From Campylobacteraceae bacterium (GTDB lineage: Bacteria > Campylobacterota > Campylobacteria > Campylobacterales > Campylobacteraceae): a stretch of DNA of 64,000 nucleotides. Numbering within the stretch: the first letter of the stretch is position 1; every line of letters starts with the position of its first letter. The DNA lies in contig JAAYPR010000012.1 of NCBI GenBank assembly GCA_012519705.1, positions 42,705 through 106,704 of the forward strand, given 5' to 3'. Positions 34,689 through 44,152 of this stretch are shown piece after piece. The translations under genes were made by a program, and so were the position numbers. A model generated the notes under the pieces. That model was not told the DNA's origin and did not search any database. It was given only the letters and a program-made list of their open reading frames with translations.

Positions 34689-36566
34689 ATGGGAAAAGTT
34701 ATAGGAATTGACCTAGGTACAACAAACTCAGCAGTTGCGATTCACGAAAGAGGAGAGAGTAAAATCATCCCTAACAAAGAGGGAAAAAACACAACTCCTT
34801 CGATAGTTGCTTTTACAGATAAAGGCGAAGTTTTAGTTGGCGATACAGCAAAACGTCAAGCAGTTACGAACCCGCATAAGACGATTTACTCAATCAAGAG
34901 AATTATGGGTCTTATGATGAACGAAGAAAACGCTAAAGAAGCTCAAAAAAGACTTCCTTATAAAGTAGTTGATAGAAACGGAGCAGCAGCGGTTGAGATA
35001 GATGGCAAAGTTTATACCCCACAAGAAATTTCAGCTAAAGTTTTAATGAAACTAAAAGAAGATGCTGAGAGTTACTTAGGACAAAGCGTTGTGGACGCTG
35101 TTATCACAGTTCCAGCGTATTTTAACGATAGCCAAAGAAAGGCTACAAAAGAAGCAGGAACTATCGCAGGGCTAAACGTTTTAAGAATTGTAAACGAACC
35201 AACAGCAGCAGCTCTAGCTTATGGATTAGATAAAAAAGAAGCTGAGAAAATCGTAGTTTACGACCTTGGTGGTGGAACGTTTGACGTTACAGTTTTAGAA
35301 ACTGGGGATAACGTTGTTGAAGTTTTAGCAACAGGCGGAGATGCGTTTTTAGGCGGTGATGACTTTGATAACAGACTAATCGACTGGCTTTTAGCTGAGT
35401 TTAAAAGCGAGAGCGGTATTGACCTAAAAGGCGATGTTATGGCGATGCAAAGACTTAAAGAAGCAGCTGAAAACGCTAAAAAAGAGCTTTCAAGTGCCAT
35501 GGAGACAAGCATAAATTTACCATTCATCACAGCAGATGCAACTGGCCCAAAACACTTAACCAAAACTCTAACAAGAGCTAAATTTGAAAGTATGATAGAA
35601 GACTTAGTTGCAAAAACTATCAAAACCGTAAAAAGCGTCATGAGTGATGCAGGAGTGTCAAACTCAGATATAGCTGAAGTTGTTATGGTTGGTGGTTCAA
35701 CTAGAGTTCCGCTAGTTAATGAAGAGGTTCAAAAAACATTTGGCGGAAAAGAGCTAAACAAATCAGTTAACCCAGATGAAGTTGTATCAATGGGAGCGGC
35801 GATTCAAGGTGCGGTTATAAAAGGTGATGTAAAAGACGTTTTACTTCTTGACGTTACCCCGCTTAGCCTTGGTATCGAAACTCTTGGTGGCGTTATGACA
35901 AAAGTGATTGAAAAAGGAACTACGATTCCAACCAAGAAATCACAAGTGTTCTCGACAGCTGAAGACAACCAAAGTGCAGTTACAATTAATGTTTTACAAG
36001 GGGAGAGAGAGTTTGCAAAAGATAATAAAACTTTAGGTAACTTTAACCTTGAGGGCATTATGCCAGCACCAAGAGGAGTTCCACAAATCGAAGTTCAGTT
36101 TGACATCGACGCAAACGGCATCCTAACTGTTTCAGCACAAGATAAAGCAACAGGTAAAGCAACAGATATCAAAATCACAGGCTCAAGCGGACTAAGTGAA
36201 GAAGAGATAGAAAAAATGGTAAAAGATGCTGAACTTCACAAAGAAGAAGATAGCAAGAGAAAAGAGTTGATAGAAACAAGAAACCAAGCTGACTCTATCG
36301 CTCACCAAACAGAAAAAACTCTAAATGAGATGGGTGAAAAAATCCCAGGAGATGTTAGAGGAAATATCGAGAGTGCTTTAAACGACCTAAAAACAACTCT
36401 AAAAGATGAAAACGCTACAAAAGAAGCGATTGACTCAAAAGTACAGGCTCTAAGCAAGGTAGCTGAAGAGATGTATAAAGCAGCGGCTGCACAACAGCAA
36501 GGTGGAGCACAAGGCGGACAAGCTAAAAAAGACGATGATGATGTAATCGACGCTGAAGTAGAGTAA
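34689..36566 (+). CDS. dnaK: Molecular chaperone DnaK (Hsp70)
   Basis: This is a protein of 625 residues. The ATPase domain begins [14 protein letters not shown], with [10 protein letters not shown] and [10 protein letters not shown]. The substrate-binding domain follows, and the acidic tail has Asp-Asp-Asp-Asp-Val-Ile-Asp-Ala-Glu. It folds proteins with GrpE and DnaJ; dnaJ is not in the window. A terminator follows. Confidence 0.98.
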   Translation: MGKVIGIDLGTTNSAVAIHERGESKIIPNKEGKNTTPSIVAFTDKGEVLVGDTAKRQAVTNPHKTIYSIKRIMGLMMNEENAKEAQKRLPYKVVDRNGAAAVEIDGKVYTPQEISAKVLMKLKEDAESYLGQSVVDAVITVPAYFNDSQRKATKEAGTIAGLNVLRIVNEPTAAALAYGLDKKEAEKIVVYDLGGGTFDVTVLETGDNVVEVLATGGDAFLGGDDFDNRLIDWLLAEFKSESGIDLKGDVMAMQRLKEAAENAKKELSSAMETSINLPFITADATGPKHLTKTLTRAKFESMIEDLVAKTIKTVKSVMSDAGVSNSDIAEVVMVGGSTRVPLVNEEVQKTFGGKELNKSVNPDEVVSMGAAIQGAVIKGDVKDVLLLDVTPLSLGIETLGGVMTKVIEKGTTIPTKKSQVFSTAEDNQSAVTINVLQGEREFAKDNKTLGNFNLEGIMPAPRGVPQIEVQFDIDANGILTVSAQDKATGKATDIKITGSSGLSEEEIEKMVKDAELHKEEDSKRKELIETRNQADSIAHQTEKTLNEMGEKIPGDVRGNIESALNDLKTTLKDENATKEAIDSKVQALSKVAEEMYKAAAAQQQGGAQGGQAKKDDDDVIDAEVE

Positions 36567-36587
36567 TTGCTTCTACTGACTTAAGGC

Positions 36588-36613
36588 GTAAGTCTAAGGT
36601 GCAAGTCTAAGGT
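36588..36613. repeat. 13-bp tandem repeat after dnaK
   Basis: gtaagtctaaggt (36588-36600) and gcaagtctaaggt (36601-36613) lie head to tail immediately before the dnaK terminator; the second copy runs into the terminator stem. Confidence 0.6.
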
Positions 36614-36636
36614 GTGGAGCTTTCCACGCCTTTTTT
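36609..36636 (+). terminator. Terminator of the hrcA-grpE-dnaK operon
   Basis: A 10-bp stem (aaggtgtgga / tccacgcctt, one G-T pair) with a 4-base loop runs into a T tract. Confidence 0.9.
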
Positions 36637-36656
36637 AAATTTTTAAAGTATACAGA

Positions 36657-37508
36657 ATGAATTTTATAGATTATAGAAAAAAGCTTGGATTGGCGTTTAG
36701 TGATGATGATAAATTAAGAATGCTGAAAAATAAGGTTTTATTTTTAATAGAAAATCATGGATATTTTGAGATGGCTGATATAAATGGATGTTTAGGTAAC
36801 ATTGTCGGTCTTGGTGATAAATTTAAGAGACCCGAAATATCTATTGATTATATGAATAAAAGATACTATTCATGTTATGAAATATATGATTTTTTTAATC
36901 AATTTGAAGGCTTAGAATTTATATATAATTTTGTAATTCTTTTAAACTACATGAGTGATGATAGTCAGAGAAATAGGAATTGGAGCGAATTTGAGAGATT
37001 TTTTGAAGAGTGCAAAATCCCAGTAGAAATTATCGAAGATAGTGATGGAAAGTTTGTCTTTGAAAAAGGTGCAAAAGAACTTGATGATGTTTTAGTAAGC
37101 GAGCCTTTAGAGTGGTTAAAGGCATATCCGGATGCAAGAAGTGAATTTATTTCGGCACTTAAGGCATATCAAGATGTTACTTTAGAAAATGCTAGAGATG
37201 TTTCAGATAAATTTAGAAAAGCTTTAGAGCAGTTTTTTAAAGAATTTTTTAAGAGCAATAAAAGTCTTGATAACTTAATATCTGAATATGGGGCATTTTT
37301 AAAAGAACATGGAATTCCAAAAGAAATTTCAAATAATTTTGAAAAAATATTGGGTTTATATAAAGATTTTATGAATGATTATTCAAAACATAAGACAGGA
37401 GAAAAAGCATCGACTGAGGTAGCGGAAATAAATTTAAAATCTCTAGAATACATAATGCACCAAACCGGAGCTATAATTAGACTGCTTTGCACACTAAAAA
37501 ATAAATAA
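36657..37508 (+). CDS. Protein of unknown function, possibly HEPN-like C-terminal region
   Basis: This is a protein of 283 residues with AT-rich codon use and no strong ribosome binding site. The N-terminal part (about 1-130) contains Leu-Glu-Phe-Ile-Tyr-Asn-Phe-Val-Ile-Leu-Leu-Asn-Tyr. The C-terminal part (about 150-283) is helical, with Ala-Leu-Glu-Gln-Phe-Phe-Lys-Glu-Phe-Phe and an ending Tyr-Ile-Met-His-Gln-Thr-Gly-Ala-Ile-Ile-Arg-Leu-Leu. This recalls C-terminal domains of abortive-infection-type and HEPN-like proteins. That likeness is from memory of patterns and is weak. It is a single gene between dnaK and the split methyltransferase. Confidence 0.55.
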   Translation: MNFIDYRKKLGLAFSDDDKLRMLKNKVLFLIENHGYFEMADINGCLGNIVGLGDKFKRPEISIDYMNKRYYSCYEIYDFFNQFEGLEFIYNFVILLNYMSDDSQRNRNWSEFERFFEECKIPVEIIEDSDGKFVFEKGAKELDDVLVSEPLEWLKAYPDARSEFISALKAYQDVTLENARDVSDKFRKALEQFFKEFFKSNKSLDNLISEYGAFLKEHGIPKEISNNFEKILGLYKDFMNDYSKHKTGEKASTEVAEINLKSLEYIMHQTGAIIRLLCTLKNK

Positions 37509-37556
37509 ATTTAACTTTCGCCAAATACTAATTATTTTAAAACTTATTTTTCTTTA

Positions 37557-37586
37557 AGTAAATTTGTAAATAATTACAAATTTACT
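37557..37586. terminator. 13-bp stem-loop between the unknown gene and the methyltransferase
   Basis: The arms agtaaatttgtaa and ttacaaatttact enclose ataa. It may end the upstream transcript or act as an operator; the T tract is weak. Confidence 0.4.
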
Positions 37587-37623
37587 ATAAAATAATACTT
37601 TAATTTCAATTAAAAGGAAAATC

Positions 37624-38523
37624 ATGAAAGCAGATATAGAAATCATCGCAAAAAGTTACGATGAAGTGCCATATCACTCAAAAGTTCACCCTTTAAGTTT
37701 GCCTGAAAGTCTTTATATGGCGTCTTTGGTTCATGGATTAAAAGCGGCTGATATTGAGAGTGCTAATGTACTAGAGCTAGGTTGTGCTAGTGGAGTTAAT
37801 ATCATCTCATTTGCTGCAAACTATCCAAAAGCAAATGTTGTTGGGGTTGATTTATCAAAAGAAAATATTAAAAACGCAAACAACTTAGCCAAAAGTTTAG
37901 ACCTTAAAAACGCCAAATTTATAGAAAGCGATATAAAAAATATAACTTCAAAGATAGGCAAATTTGACTACATCATCGCTCATGGAATTTATAGCTGGGT
38001 AAGTGATGAGGTAAAAGATGCTATTCTTAGAGTTATAGATGAGTGCCTAAATGATAAAGGCGTTGCATATCTCTCATTTAATGCTTATCCTGGTTGGAAG
38101 ACAAAAGAGACCATTAGAGATATTATGAAATTTAGGATAGAGAGCAAAGGCGAGATTGACGCGGATAGTTCTATAAATTTAGGTTTTGATGCTCTAGCTT
38201 ATGTGAAAAATAACGCTGTAAACCCTTTAGTTAGGCAAGTTATTGACTCAGAGTATGAAAATATAATCAGCAAAGAGAAAAACTATATTATGCATGAGTA
38301 TTTTGAGTATTATAATAGTCCAAACTATCTCTATGAGGTAGCAAAAGATGCTAAAAAACACGGTTTAAACTACCTTTGTGATGCTGAGTATAATCAAGGG
38401 ATATTTTTGCCTATAAGGGACGAGTTAAAAGAAGCCCTGTTAAAAGAGCCTGAAGGCGATAGAGCTAGGTTTGAGCAGTTTATCGACTTTTTAACAAATA
38501 GAACTTTTAGACGCTCTTTATAA
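37624..38523 (+). CDS. SAM-dependent methyltransferase, N-terminal part of a frameshifted gene
   Basis: This segment of 299 residues starts at an ATG with aaagga upstream. It contains the class I methyltransferase motif Val-Leu-Glu-Leu-Gly-Cys-Ala-Ser-Gly-Val-Asn, then Val-Val-Gly-Val-Asp-Leu-Ser and Asp-Tyr-Ile-Ile-Ala-His-Gly-Ile-Tyr-Ser-Trp-Val. The end Phe-Leu-Thr-Asn-Arg-Thr-Phe-Arg-Arg-Ser-Leu stops at TAA 38521. In the known family the chain continues here into a regulatory domain, which is found in the next frame from 38519 on. The gene therefore seems broken by a frameshift at about 38518. Confidence 0.8.
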   Translation: MKADIEIIAKSYDEVPYHSKVHPLSLPESLYMASLVHGLKAADIESANVLELGCASGVNIISFAANYPKANVVGVDLSKENIKNANNLAKSLDLKNAKFIESDIKNITSKIGKFDYIIAHGIYSWVSDEVKDAILRVIDECLNDKGVAYLSFNAYPGWKTKETIRDIMKFRIESKGEIDADSSINLGFDALAYVKNNAVNPLVRQVIDSEYENIISKEKNYIMHEYFEYYNSPNYLYEVAKDAKKHGLNYLCDAEYNQGIFLPIRDELKEALLKEPEGDRARFEQFIDFLTNRTFRRSL

Positions 38524-38527
38524 AGAT

Positions 38528-39148
38528 GTGGATTACGATATAAATATCAAATTTACAACTCTTGATGAGCTTTATATAAGCGGACAGTTTCAGTATGATT
38601 TATCTAAAAAAAGATATCTAAATTTGCATAACGGCGTTATCATGCCAACGGGAATGCATCAAATTTTTGATAAGCTAAATGAAGCATATCCGTCAAATTT
38701 AAGTGTAAAAGAGTTAATGAGCGAGTTTAAAGAGGAAGAGAAGTTAGAAATTTATAGAAATTTAGCCTACCTTTTATGTAGTAGAACCGTAAATTTCTTA
38801 CTTAAAAAAGAGAGTTTTACGAAAAATAAAACCCCAAAACTAAAAGATATTAGTCTAAAACTTTTTAACTTTATAAAAGATTTAGATGTTCCTTTAAGTT
38901 TTTTCACGCCAAGATATGCAAATATCGCTCTTGATAGAAATTTAGACATTCATATCCTACCACTTATAGATGGCAAAAGAGATAGAGACGCTCTTGTGAG
39001 TGAGGTTATAAAACTTGAAAAGCAAGATATGTTTAAATTTGTTTTAGAAGATGCCATTGTAACTGATAAAACAAAGATAAAAGAGATGGCAGAAGCTAGA
39101 GTTGATACTCTTCTTGATTTGCTACTAAGAGAGGGTTGTTTAGTCTAA
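38528..39148 (+). CDS. Methyltransferase regulatory domain, C-terminal part of the frameshifted gene
   Basis: The frame is 206 residues from GTG 38528, with no ribosome binding site. Read upstream in the same frame it begins Leu-Tyr-Lys-Asp-Val-Asp-Tyr-Asp, which continues the preceding segment. It has the winged-helix-like make-up of the regulatory domain found C-terminal to class I methyltransferases of about 500 residues. The conclusion that both parts were once one gene is inference from frame and family. Independent translation is possible but not supported by a site. Confidence 0.7.
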   Translation: MDYDINIKFTTLDELYISGQFQYDLSKKRYLNLHNGVIMPTGMHQIFDKLNEAYPSNLSVKELMSEFKEEEKLEIYRNLAYLLCSRTVNFLLKKESFTKNKTPKLKDISLKLFNFIKDLDVPLSFFTPRYANIALDRNLDIHILPLIDGKRDRDALVSEVIKLEKQDMFKFVLEDAIVTDKTKIKEMAEARVDTLLDLLLREGCLV

Positions 39149-39155
39149 AGACGGA

Positions 39156-39187
39156 TAGAGAGATGAGAGGCTCTCATCTCTCTACTT
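39156..39187. terminator. Two-way terminator between the methyltransferase and ppk2
   Basis: A 13-bp perfect stem (tagagagatgaga / tctcatctctcta) with a 3-base loop overlaps the end of ppk2 and serves the converging genes. Confidence 0.8.
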
Positions 39188-39959
39188 TTATTTTTAGCTC
39201 TTCTAAGCCATTTGTCTCAAAGCCTTCCTTATATCTCTCATCTACACTAAAAACTATCTTTTTATCAATTTTAAGCTTTGATGAGCTACATTTATCATCA
39301 TAGTCAAGACCACAAAGGATATGCTTTATAATGTTTATCCTAGCTTTTTTCTTTTTGTTTGAGTCTACTATCGTCCACGGAGTTGTGTTTGTGTTTTTAA
39401 ACATTTCGCGAATTGCCACGGTATAATCATTCCAAAGCTCTTGTGCTTTTTCATCAACAGGTGAAATTTTATATCTTTTAAGTGGGTTTAAGCGTCTCTC
39501 GTCAAATCTTTTCTTTTGAGTTTCTTTATCAATCGATAGAAAAAATTTAAATATCTTTATATCAGATCTCTCCAGAAGCATCTCAAAATACGGCACTTCT
39601 TCTAAAAATCTTTTAGTCTCTTCTTTGGTGCAAAAGCCCATCACAGGCTCAACTACGGCTCTGTTATACCAAGACCTATCAAAGATAGCTATCTCTCCGC
39701 CACTTGGAAGATGCTTGGTGTATCTTTGAAAATACCACTGAGTTTTTTCAACATCACTTGGTTTTGGAAGAGCTACGACTCTACATCCTCTAGGGTTTAG
39801 ATGTTCAGTTATGCGTTTTATCGTGCTACCTTTTCCAGCTGCGTCGCGTCCCTCAAAGATAAGCAGAAGTTTTAAGTTGTGTTTTTTTACATAGTATTGA
39901 AGTTTTAAAAGCTCTACTTGTAGAAGCTCAAGTTCTTCTTCATAAGGTAATTTTGACAT
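39174..39959 (-). CDS. ppk2: Polyphosphate kinase 2
   Basis: This is a protein of 261 residues. The Walker A is Glu-Gly-Arg-Asp-Ala-Ala-Gly-Lys-Gly-Ser, followed by Pro-Arg-Gly-Cys-Arg-Val-Val-Ala-Leu-Pro-Lys-Pro, Trp-Tyr-Phe-Gln-Arg-Tyr, and the Walker B Phe-Asp-Arg-Ser-Trp-Tyr-Asn-Arg. PPK2 uses polyphosphate to phosphorylate GDP or ADP and is linked to stress survival in Campylobacter. It is divergent from dsbD. Confidence 0.95.
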   Translation of the reverse strand: MSKLPYEEELELLQVELLKLQYYVKKHNLKLLLIFEGRDAAGKGSTIKRITEHLNPRGCRVVALPKPSDVEKTQWYFQRYTKHLPSGGEIAIFDRSWYNRAVVEPVMGFCTKEETKRFLEEVPYFEMLLERSDIKIFKFFLSIDKETQKKRFDERRLNPLKRYKISPVDEKAQELWNDYTVAIREMFKNTNTTPWTIVDSNKKKKARINIIKHILCGLDYDDKCSSSKLKIDKKIVFSVDERYKEGFETNGLEELKIKVER

Positions 39960-40024
39960 ATCAATCCTTTAAAAAGTTTGCATTCTATCTAAAGTTTCTT
40001 GAAGAAGTGTTAAATATAGTGTAT

Positions 40025-40030
40025 TATAAT
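40025..40030 (+). promoter_or_regulatory. -10 box upstream of dsbD
   Basis: TATAAT lies 29 bases upstream of the dsbD start. The 100-base gap with the divergent ppk2 gene must hold promoters for both. Confidence 0.5.
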
Positions 40031-40059
40031 CTAGTTTATTTTATAAAAAGGTTGAAGAG

Positions 40060-41799
40060 TTGATAAGGTTTATTGTTTATTTGATGCTGGCTTTTGGGTT
40101 TTTAAATGCCGAGCCAGTGGATGTTAGTAAAGCATTTGACGTTAAGGCAAGCATGAGTTCTGGCGGTGCAAATTTTGAGTTTAGCTTAGATGAGACTGTT
40201 TTTTTATACGCTGATAAGCTTAAAGTTAGCATAGATGGAAATGAGATAACAAAACTGCTAAATTTACCCCCAGAGGTGACTCATAAAACCCATCAAGTTT
40301 ATGCTAAGGATTTTACTCTTTTTGTTCCATCGGGGCTTATTTTAAGTAGTGCAAACTTAGAGGACTTTACGGTAAATTTGGAGTATTTAGGCTGTGCTTA
40401 CGATGGGTTTTGTTACAATCCGCAAAATTTCAACTATAAATTTACAAACTCAAACGGCACTTATCTTATCTCAAAAACTGAGCATGTCTCAAAAGCTGTT
40501 TCTAATGTGGCGGAGAGCTTAGATGCGGTTTCTGAGCAAGATAGCATCAGCTCTAAAATGCAAAATAGCAGCTTTTTTGTTGTGCTGATAACATTTTTTG
40601 GTTACGGCTTGCTTTTAGCTCTAACGCCTTGCGTGTTTCCGATGATTCCAATTCTTTCTTCCATCATCGTTGCTAAATGCGGAGAGGGTACAAACACTAA
40701 AAAAAGCTTTTTTATAAGTTTTATCTATGTTTTTGCTATGGCTTTGGCTTATGCTTTGGCTGGGGTGTTGGCGTCATTTTTTGGGGGAAGCATTCAAGGT
40801 ATGCTTCAAATTCCTTGGGTTATAACTCTGTTTAGTTTAGTTTTTGTAGCACTTGCTTTTAGTATGTTTGGGTTTTATCAACTTCAACTTCCAGCAAGCC
40901 TGCAAAGTAAAATCAGCAAAAAAGGCGAGAGTAAAAGTGGGCTTGGCGGTGTGTTTGTGATGGGCTTTTTGTCTGCTTTGATAGTTGGTCCTTGTGTTGC
41001 GGCACCTTTGGCTGGGGCTTTGCTTTACATCGCTCAAACAGGAGATGCGTTTTTAGGTGGGCTTAGTCTTTTTGTTATGAGTTTTGGGATGGGCGTTCCA
41101 CTTCTTTTAATAGGTCTTGGAGCAGGAAAGTTTATGCCTAAACCTGGGGCGTGGATGGATGAGATAAGTAAAATCTTTGGCTTTATCATGCTTTTTATGG
41201 CGGTTTGGATGATGAGTAGGATAATGAGTCCAAATTTAGCCTTGCTTTTATATGGGATTTTAGGGGTGTTTTTTGGGGCATTTTTACTGCCTAGTAGCGA
41301 TGATGGTTTGAAGAAATTTAAACTTGGCTCTAGTTTGGTAGTGCTGATTTACTCAGCGATTTTAATAGTAGGTTTTGCAAGTGGTGGGACAAAGGTTTCA
41401 AAACCACTTGCTGGTTTTGGTATTTCTAGTGGTGCTATACAAAGCGTGGAAAATGAGTTTAAATATGTTTCAAATTTAGCCCAGCTTGAAAAAGTAGTAG
41501 CGACTAGCCAAAAGCCTGTTTTGATAGACTTTTGGGCTACTTGGTGTGTGAATTGTAAAGAGATAGATGCTATTTTAGAGAGTGCTGAATTAAGTAGTGC
41601 TTTGGCTAAATTTGAACTTATTAAAATAGACGTTACTAAAAATAGCGTGGATGACAGAGAGCTAATGCAAAGATTTGGTGTTTATGGACCGCCGAGTTTA
41701 GTGTTTTTTAAAGATGGCGTTGAGTTAAAAGGGGAGCAGACTATAAGTATCTCAAGTGTTAGTGGGTTTAAAGAAAAGCTTGAGAGAATTGCAGGGTAG
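40060..41799 (+). CDS. dsbD: Thiol:disulfide interchange protein DsbD
   Basis: This is a protein of 579 residues with a TTG start. The order is signal peptide (1-17), periplasmic alpha domain (Cys pair in Leu-Gly-Cys-Ala-Tyr-Asp-Gly-Phe-Cys-Tyr), eight membrane helices with Leu-Thr-Pro-Cys-Val-Phe-Pro-Met-Ile-Pro and Val-Gly-Pro-Cys-Val-Ala-Ala-Pro, and a C-terminal thioredoxin-like gamma domain with Trp-Ala-Thr-Trp-Cys-Val-Asn-Cys-Lys-Glu. DsbD carries electrons from cytoplasmic thioredoxin to the periplasm for disulfide isomerisation and cytochrome c maturation. All six Cys are present. Confidence 0.95.
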   Translation: MIRFIVYLMLAFGFLNAEPVDVSKAFDVKASMSSGGANFEFSLDETVFLYADKLKVSIDGNEITKLLNLPPEVTHKTHQVYAKDFTLFVPSGLILSSANLEDFTVNLEYLGCAYDGFCYNPQNFNYKFTNSNGTYLISKTEHVSKAVSNVAESLDAVSEQDSISSKMQNSSFFVVLITFFGYGLLLALTPCVFPMIPILSSIIVAKCGEGTNTKKSFFISFIYVFAMALAYALAGVLASFFGGSIQGMLQIPWVITLFSLVFVALAFSMFGFYQLQLPASLQSKISKKGESKSGLGGVFVMGFLSALIVGPCVAAPLAGALLYIAQTGDAFLGGLSLFVMSFGMGVPLLLIGLGAGKFMPKPGAWMDEISKIFGFIMLFMAVWMMSRIMSPNLALLLYGILGVFFGAFLLPSSDDGLKKFKLGSSLVVLIYSAILIVGFASGGTKVSKPLAGFGISSGAIQSVENEFKYVSNLAQLEKVVATSQKPVLIDFWATWCVNCKEIDAILESAELSSALAKFELIKIDVTKNSVDDRELMQRFGVYGPPSLVFFKDGVELKGEQTISISSVSGFKEKLERIAG

Positions 41800-41819
41800 G
41801 TTTTAATACTAAGCAATCC

Positions 41820-41954
41820 GTTATTTTTAGGAGCGAAGCGATGAGGCAATCTAGTTTTTGAAATTCTAGAGTGAAAGTTAGGGAATTTGGCTCTAATTTT
41901 TATTTAAGCTCAACAACTAGATTGCCACGCTTGCTAACGCAAGCTCGCAATGAC
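41820..41954. repeat. Dispersed inverted-repeat element (about 135 bp)
   Basis: The right end is intact (ctagattgccacg ... ctcgcaatgac). The left end is degenerate (ggagcgaagcgatgaggcaa). The core has gaaattctagagtg. It fills the gap between dsbD and kdsB. Confidence 0.75.
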
Positions 41955-41990
41955 GCGGAAAAACAATTTATTTTAACGTTAAGGAAAAAC

Positions 41991-42701
41991 TTAAAAAAAC
42001 TTTTTTAAAGCTAGTTCTAAATCCTCTTTTGTATCTATTCCGATACTCCTACTTTTTAACTCACACATTGCGATTTTTTTGCCATTTGAGAGGGCTCTTA
42101 ACTGCTCTAATTTTTCAGTTTTTTCTAAGACACTCTCACTAAACTCACAAAACTCTCTTAAGCTTTTAACACTATAAGCATAAAGTCCGATATGTCCTTT
42201 GTAGCCCTCAAAACTCTCTCTTGGATATGGTATAACTGAGCGAGAGAAATAGATGGCGTTACTAAACTCATCACAAACAACTTTTACTAAGTTTGGATTA
42301 TCAGCCTCTTTGCTCTCTATAAGCTTATAAGCACTTGCCATAAAAGCACCGTTTTTTATGGCAAGACTAGCAAACTCTTTGAATTTAGATAAATTTTCTA
42401 TCTCAAAAAACGGCTCATCGCCTTGTAAATTTATGATAACTTCATCATCATTTAAATTTAGTTTTGAAACAGCTTCGTTTATCCTATCGGTTCCGCTTTG
42501 GTGATTTGGATTTGTTAAAACAGCTTTAAAGCCGTGTTTTTCAGCTATTTTAAGAACGCTTTCATCATCTACGGCGATTATCGCCTCATCAACTTTTGAG
42601 GCGTTCATCGCTGTTCTTATAAACATCGGAACGCCTTTTATGTCAGCTAAGATTTTGTTTTCAAAACGAGTTGACTTAAGTCTAGCAGGGATTACTATCA
42701 T
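41991..42701 (-). CDS. kdsB: 3-deoxy-manno-octulosonate cytidylyltransferase
   Basis: This is a protein of 236 residues. It begins Ile-Val-Ile-Pro-Ala-Arg-Leu-Lys-Ser-Thr-Arg-Phe, the KdsB signature, followed by Ile-Asn-Leu-Gln-Gly-Asp-Glu-Pro-Phe and Val-Ile-Pro-Tyr-Pro-Arg. It makes CMP-KDO for the lipopolysaccharide core. The start overlaps the thrC stop by 4 bases in the minus-strand group. Confidence 0.96.
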   Translation of the reverse strand: MIVIPARLKSTRFENKILADIKGVPMFIRTAMNASKVDEAIIAVDDESVLKIAEKHGFKAVLTNPNHQSGTDRINEAVSKLNLNDDEVIINLQGDEPFFEIENLSKFKEFASLAIKNGAFMASAYKLIESKEADNPNLVKVVCDEFSNAIYFSRSVIPYPRESFEGYKGHIGLYAYSVKSLREFCEFSESVLEKTEKLEQLRALSNGKKIAMCELKSRSIGIDTKEDLELALKKFF

Positions 42702-44131
42702 TTTTTAATCCAGTTTAAAACGGCTTGCGTGATTTTATCTTTTGCAACTATCTCTTTTTGAGTTGGCTCTCTATCAAATAGTTCTAAAATTTCACTTGGG
42801 ATTTCATCTTTAAACTCGTCAGCTAGTTCTATCATTTGAGCTTTTTCATCGTTAACTTCCACCCCTTTTATAGCTCCTATCATGGACGGCGTAAATTTAA
42901 CCCAGTGAGCAGTTGAAGTTATGATAGTTGGCTTTTTAGCATCACTAAATTTAAAGCAAGTCGCAGTGTGTGGGTCGATAAGCTTACCATCTTTTGCCAC
43001 ATCTTTTATAAACTCTTCACATTCAGCGTCAGTGCAGTATTTCGCTTCAAAACCATCAATTTTTGGTATTTTATACTCTTTATTCTCTTTTAGGCTTTCC
43101 ATTAGCTCTTTGGTTTTTGTATCGCCAAATTTATCAAAAAGAAGTCTCTCAACGTTTGAAGAGATTAAAATATCCATCGCTGGGCTTATAGTTTTAACTA
43201 GACTTTTACCTTTTATATCGTAAACGCCGTCGTTAAATAGAGCGGTTAAAACGTTGTTTTCGTTTGAAGCGATTTTTATAGTGCCGATTTTTGCACCCAT
43301 TTTTTTAGCATAATATGCTCCTAGAGCGTTACCAAAGTTTCCACTTGGAACGACGATATCAAAGCTCTCATTATCTTTTAAAACGCCATTTTTAAGCAAG
43401 TAAACATAAGCATAAATGTGGTAGATGATTTGGAAAAGGATTCTTCCAAAGTTTACCGAGTTTGCAGCACTAAGTTTTAGGTCGTTTTCCTCTAGGCTTT
43501 TCTTGAACTCATCATCGCCAAGCAGGTTTTTAAGAGCTGTTTGAGCGTCGTCGAAGTTGCCTAGTATTCCTATGCTTTTTAAGTTTTTAGAAGTTACATT
43601 TACCATTTGAAGTCTTTGAACTTCGCTTGTGCCATCTGCTGGGTAAAGACATGCAACTTTTACTCTTTTTGAGTCTTCAAACGCTGTTAGAGTCGCTGGT
43701 CCTGTGTCACCGCTAGTTGCACACATGATAAGGTAGTTTTCATCTCTTAGTTTTGCAAGTTCGTCTATCAGCACTCCAAAAGGCTGAAGTGCCATGTCTT
43801 TAAAAGCTCTTGTCGGTCCGTGATATAGCTCGTTTATATATAGGTTTTCGCCTATTTTTTCTATATTTAGAGGTAAGTTTTTATCATCAAATTTATCATA
43901 AGTTTTAAGTGCTTTTTTGAAAATCTCATCACTTATATCAAACTCAAAACTTTTTATGATTTTTAGTGCTAGTTCTTTGTAGCTTAAACTCCCAGCCTCT
44001 TTAAAAAACTCATCACTGAATTTAGGAAAGCTCTCAGGGACAAAAAGTCCGCCAAAATTTGCACTAGGGTTTAAAAGAGCGTAACTTAAATCAACTTTTT
44101 GAGTGCCATCTCTTGTGCCTATCAGTTTCAT
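42698..44131 (-). CDS. thrC: Threonine synthase
   Basis: This is a protein of 477 residues, long (ThrC subgroup of proteobacteria). The PLP lysine lies in Tyr-His-Gly-Pro-Thr-Arg-Ala-Phe-Lys-Asp-Met-Ala. Other motifs are Cys-Ala-Thr-Ser-Gly-Asp-Thr-Gly-Pro-Ala and Val-Pro-Ser-Gly-Asn-Phe-Gly-Asn. It turns phosphohomoserine into threonine. It lies 21 bases after argB and overlaps kdsB. Confidence 0.97.
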   Translation of the reverse strand: MKLIGTRDGTQKVDLSYALLNPSANFGGLFVPESFPKFSDEFFKEAGSLSYKELALKIIKSFEFDISDEIFKKALKTYDKFDDKNLPLNIEKIGENLYINELYHGPTRAFKDMALQPFGVLIDELAKLRDENYLIMCATSGDTGPATLTAFEDSKRVKVACLYPADGTSEVQRLQMVNVTSKNLKSIGILGNFDDAQTALKNLLGDDEFKKSLEENDLKLSAANSVNFGRILFQIIYHIYAYVYLLKNGVLKDNESFDIVVPSGNFGNALGAYYAKKMGAKIGTIKIASNENNVLTALFNDGVYDIKGKSLVKTISPAMDILISSNVERLLFDKFGDTKTKELMESLKENKEYKIPKIDGFEAKYCTDAECEEFIKDVAKDGKLIDPHTATCFKFSDAKKPTIITSTAHWVKFTPSMIGAIKGVEVNDEKAQMIELADEFKDEIPSEILELFDREPTQKEIVAKDKITQAVLNWIKK

Positions 44132-44152
44132 CTATTTCCTTTTTATTTAGTT

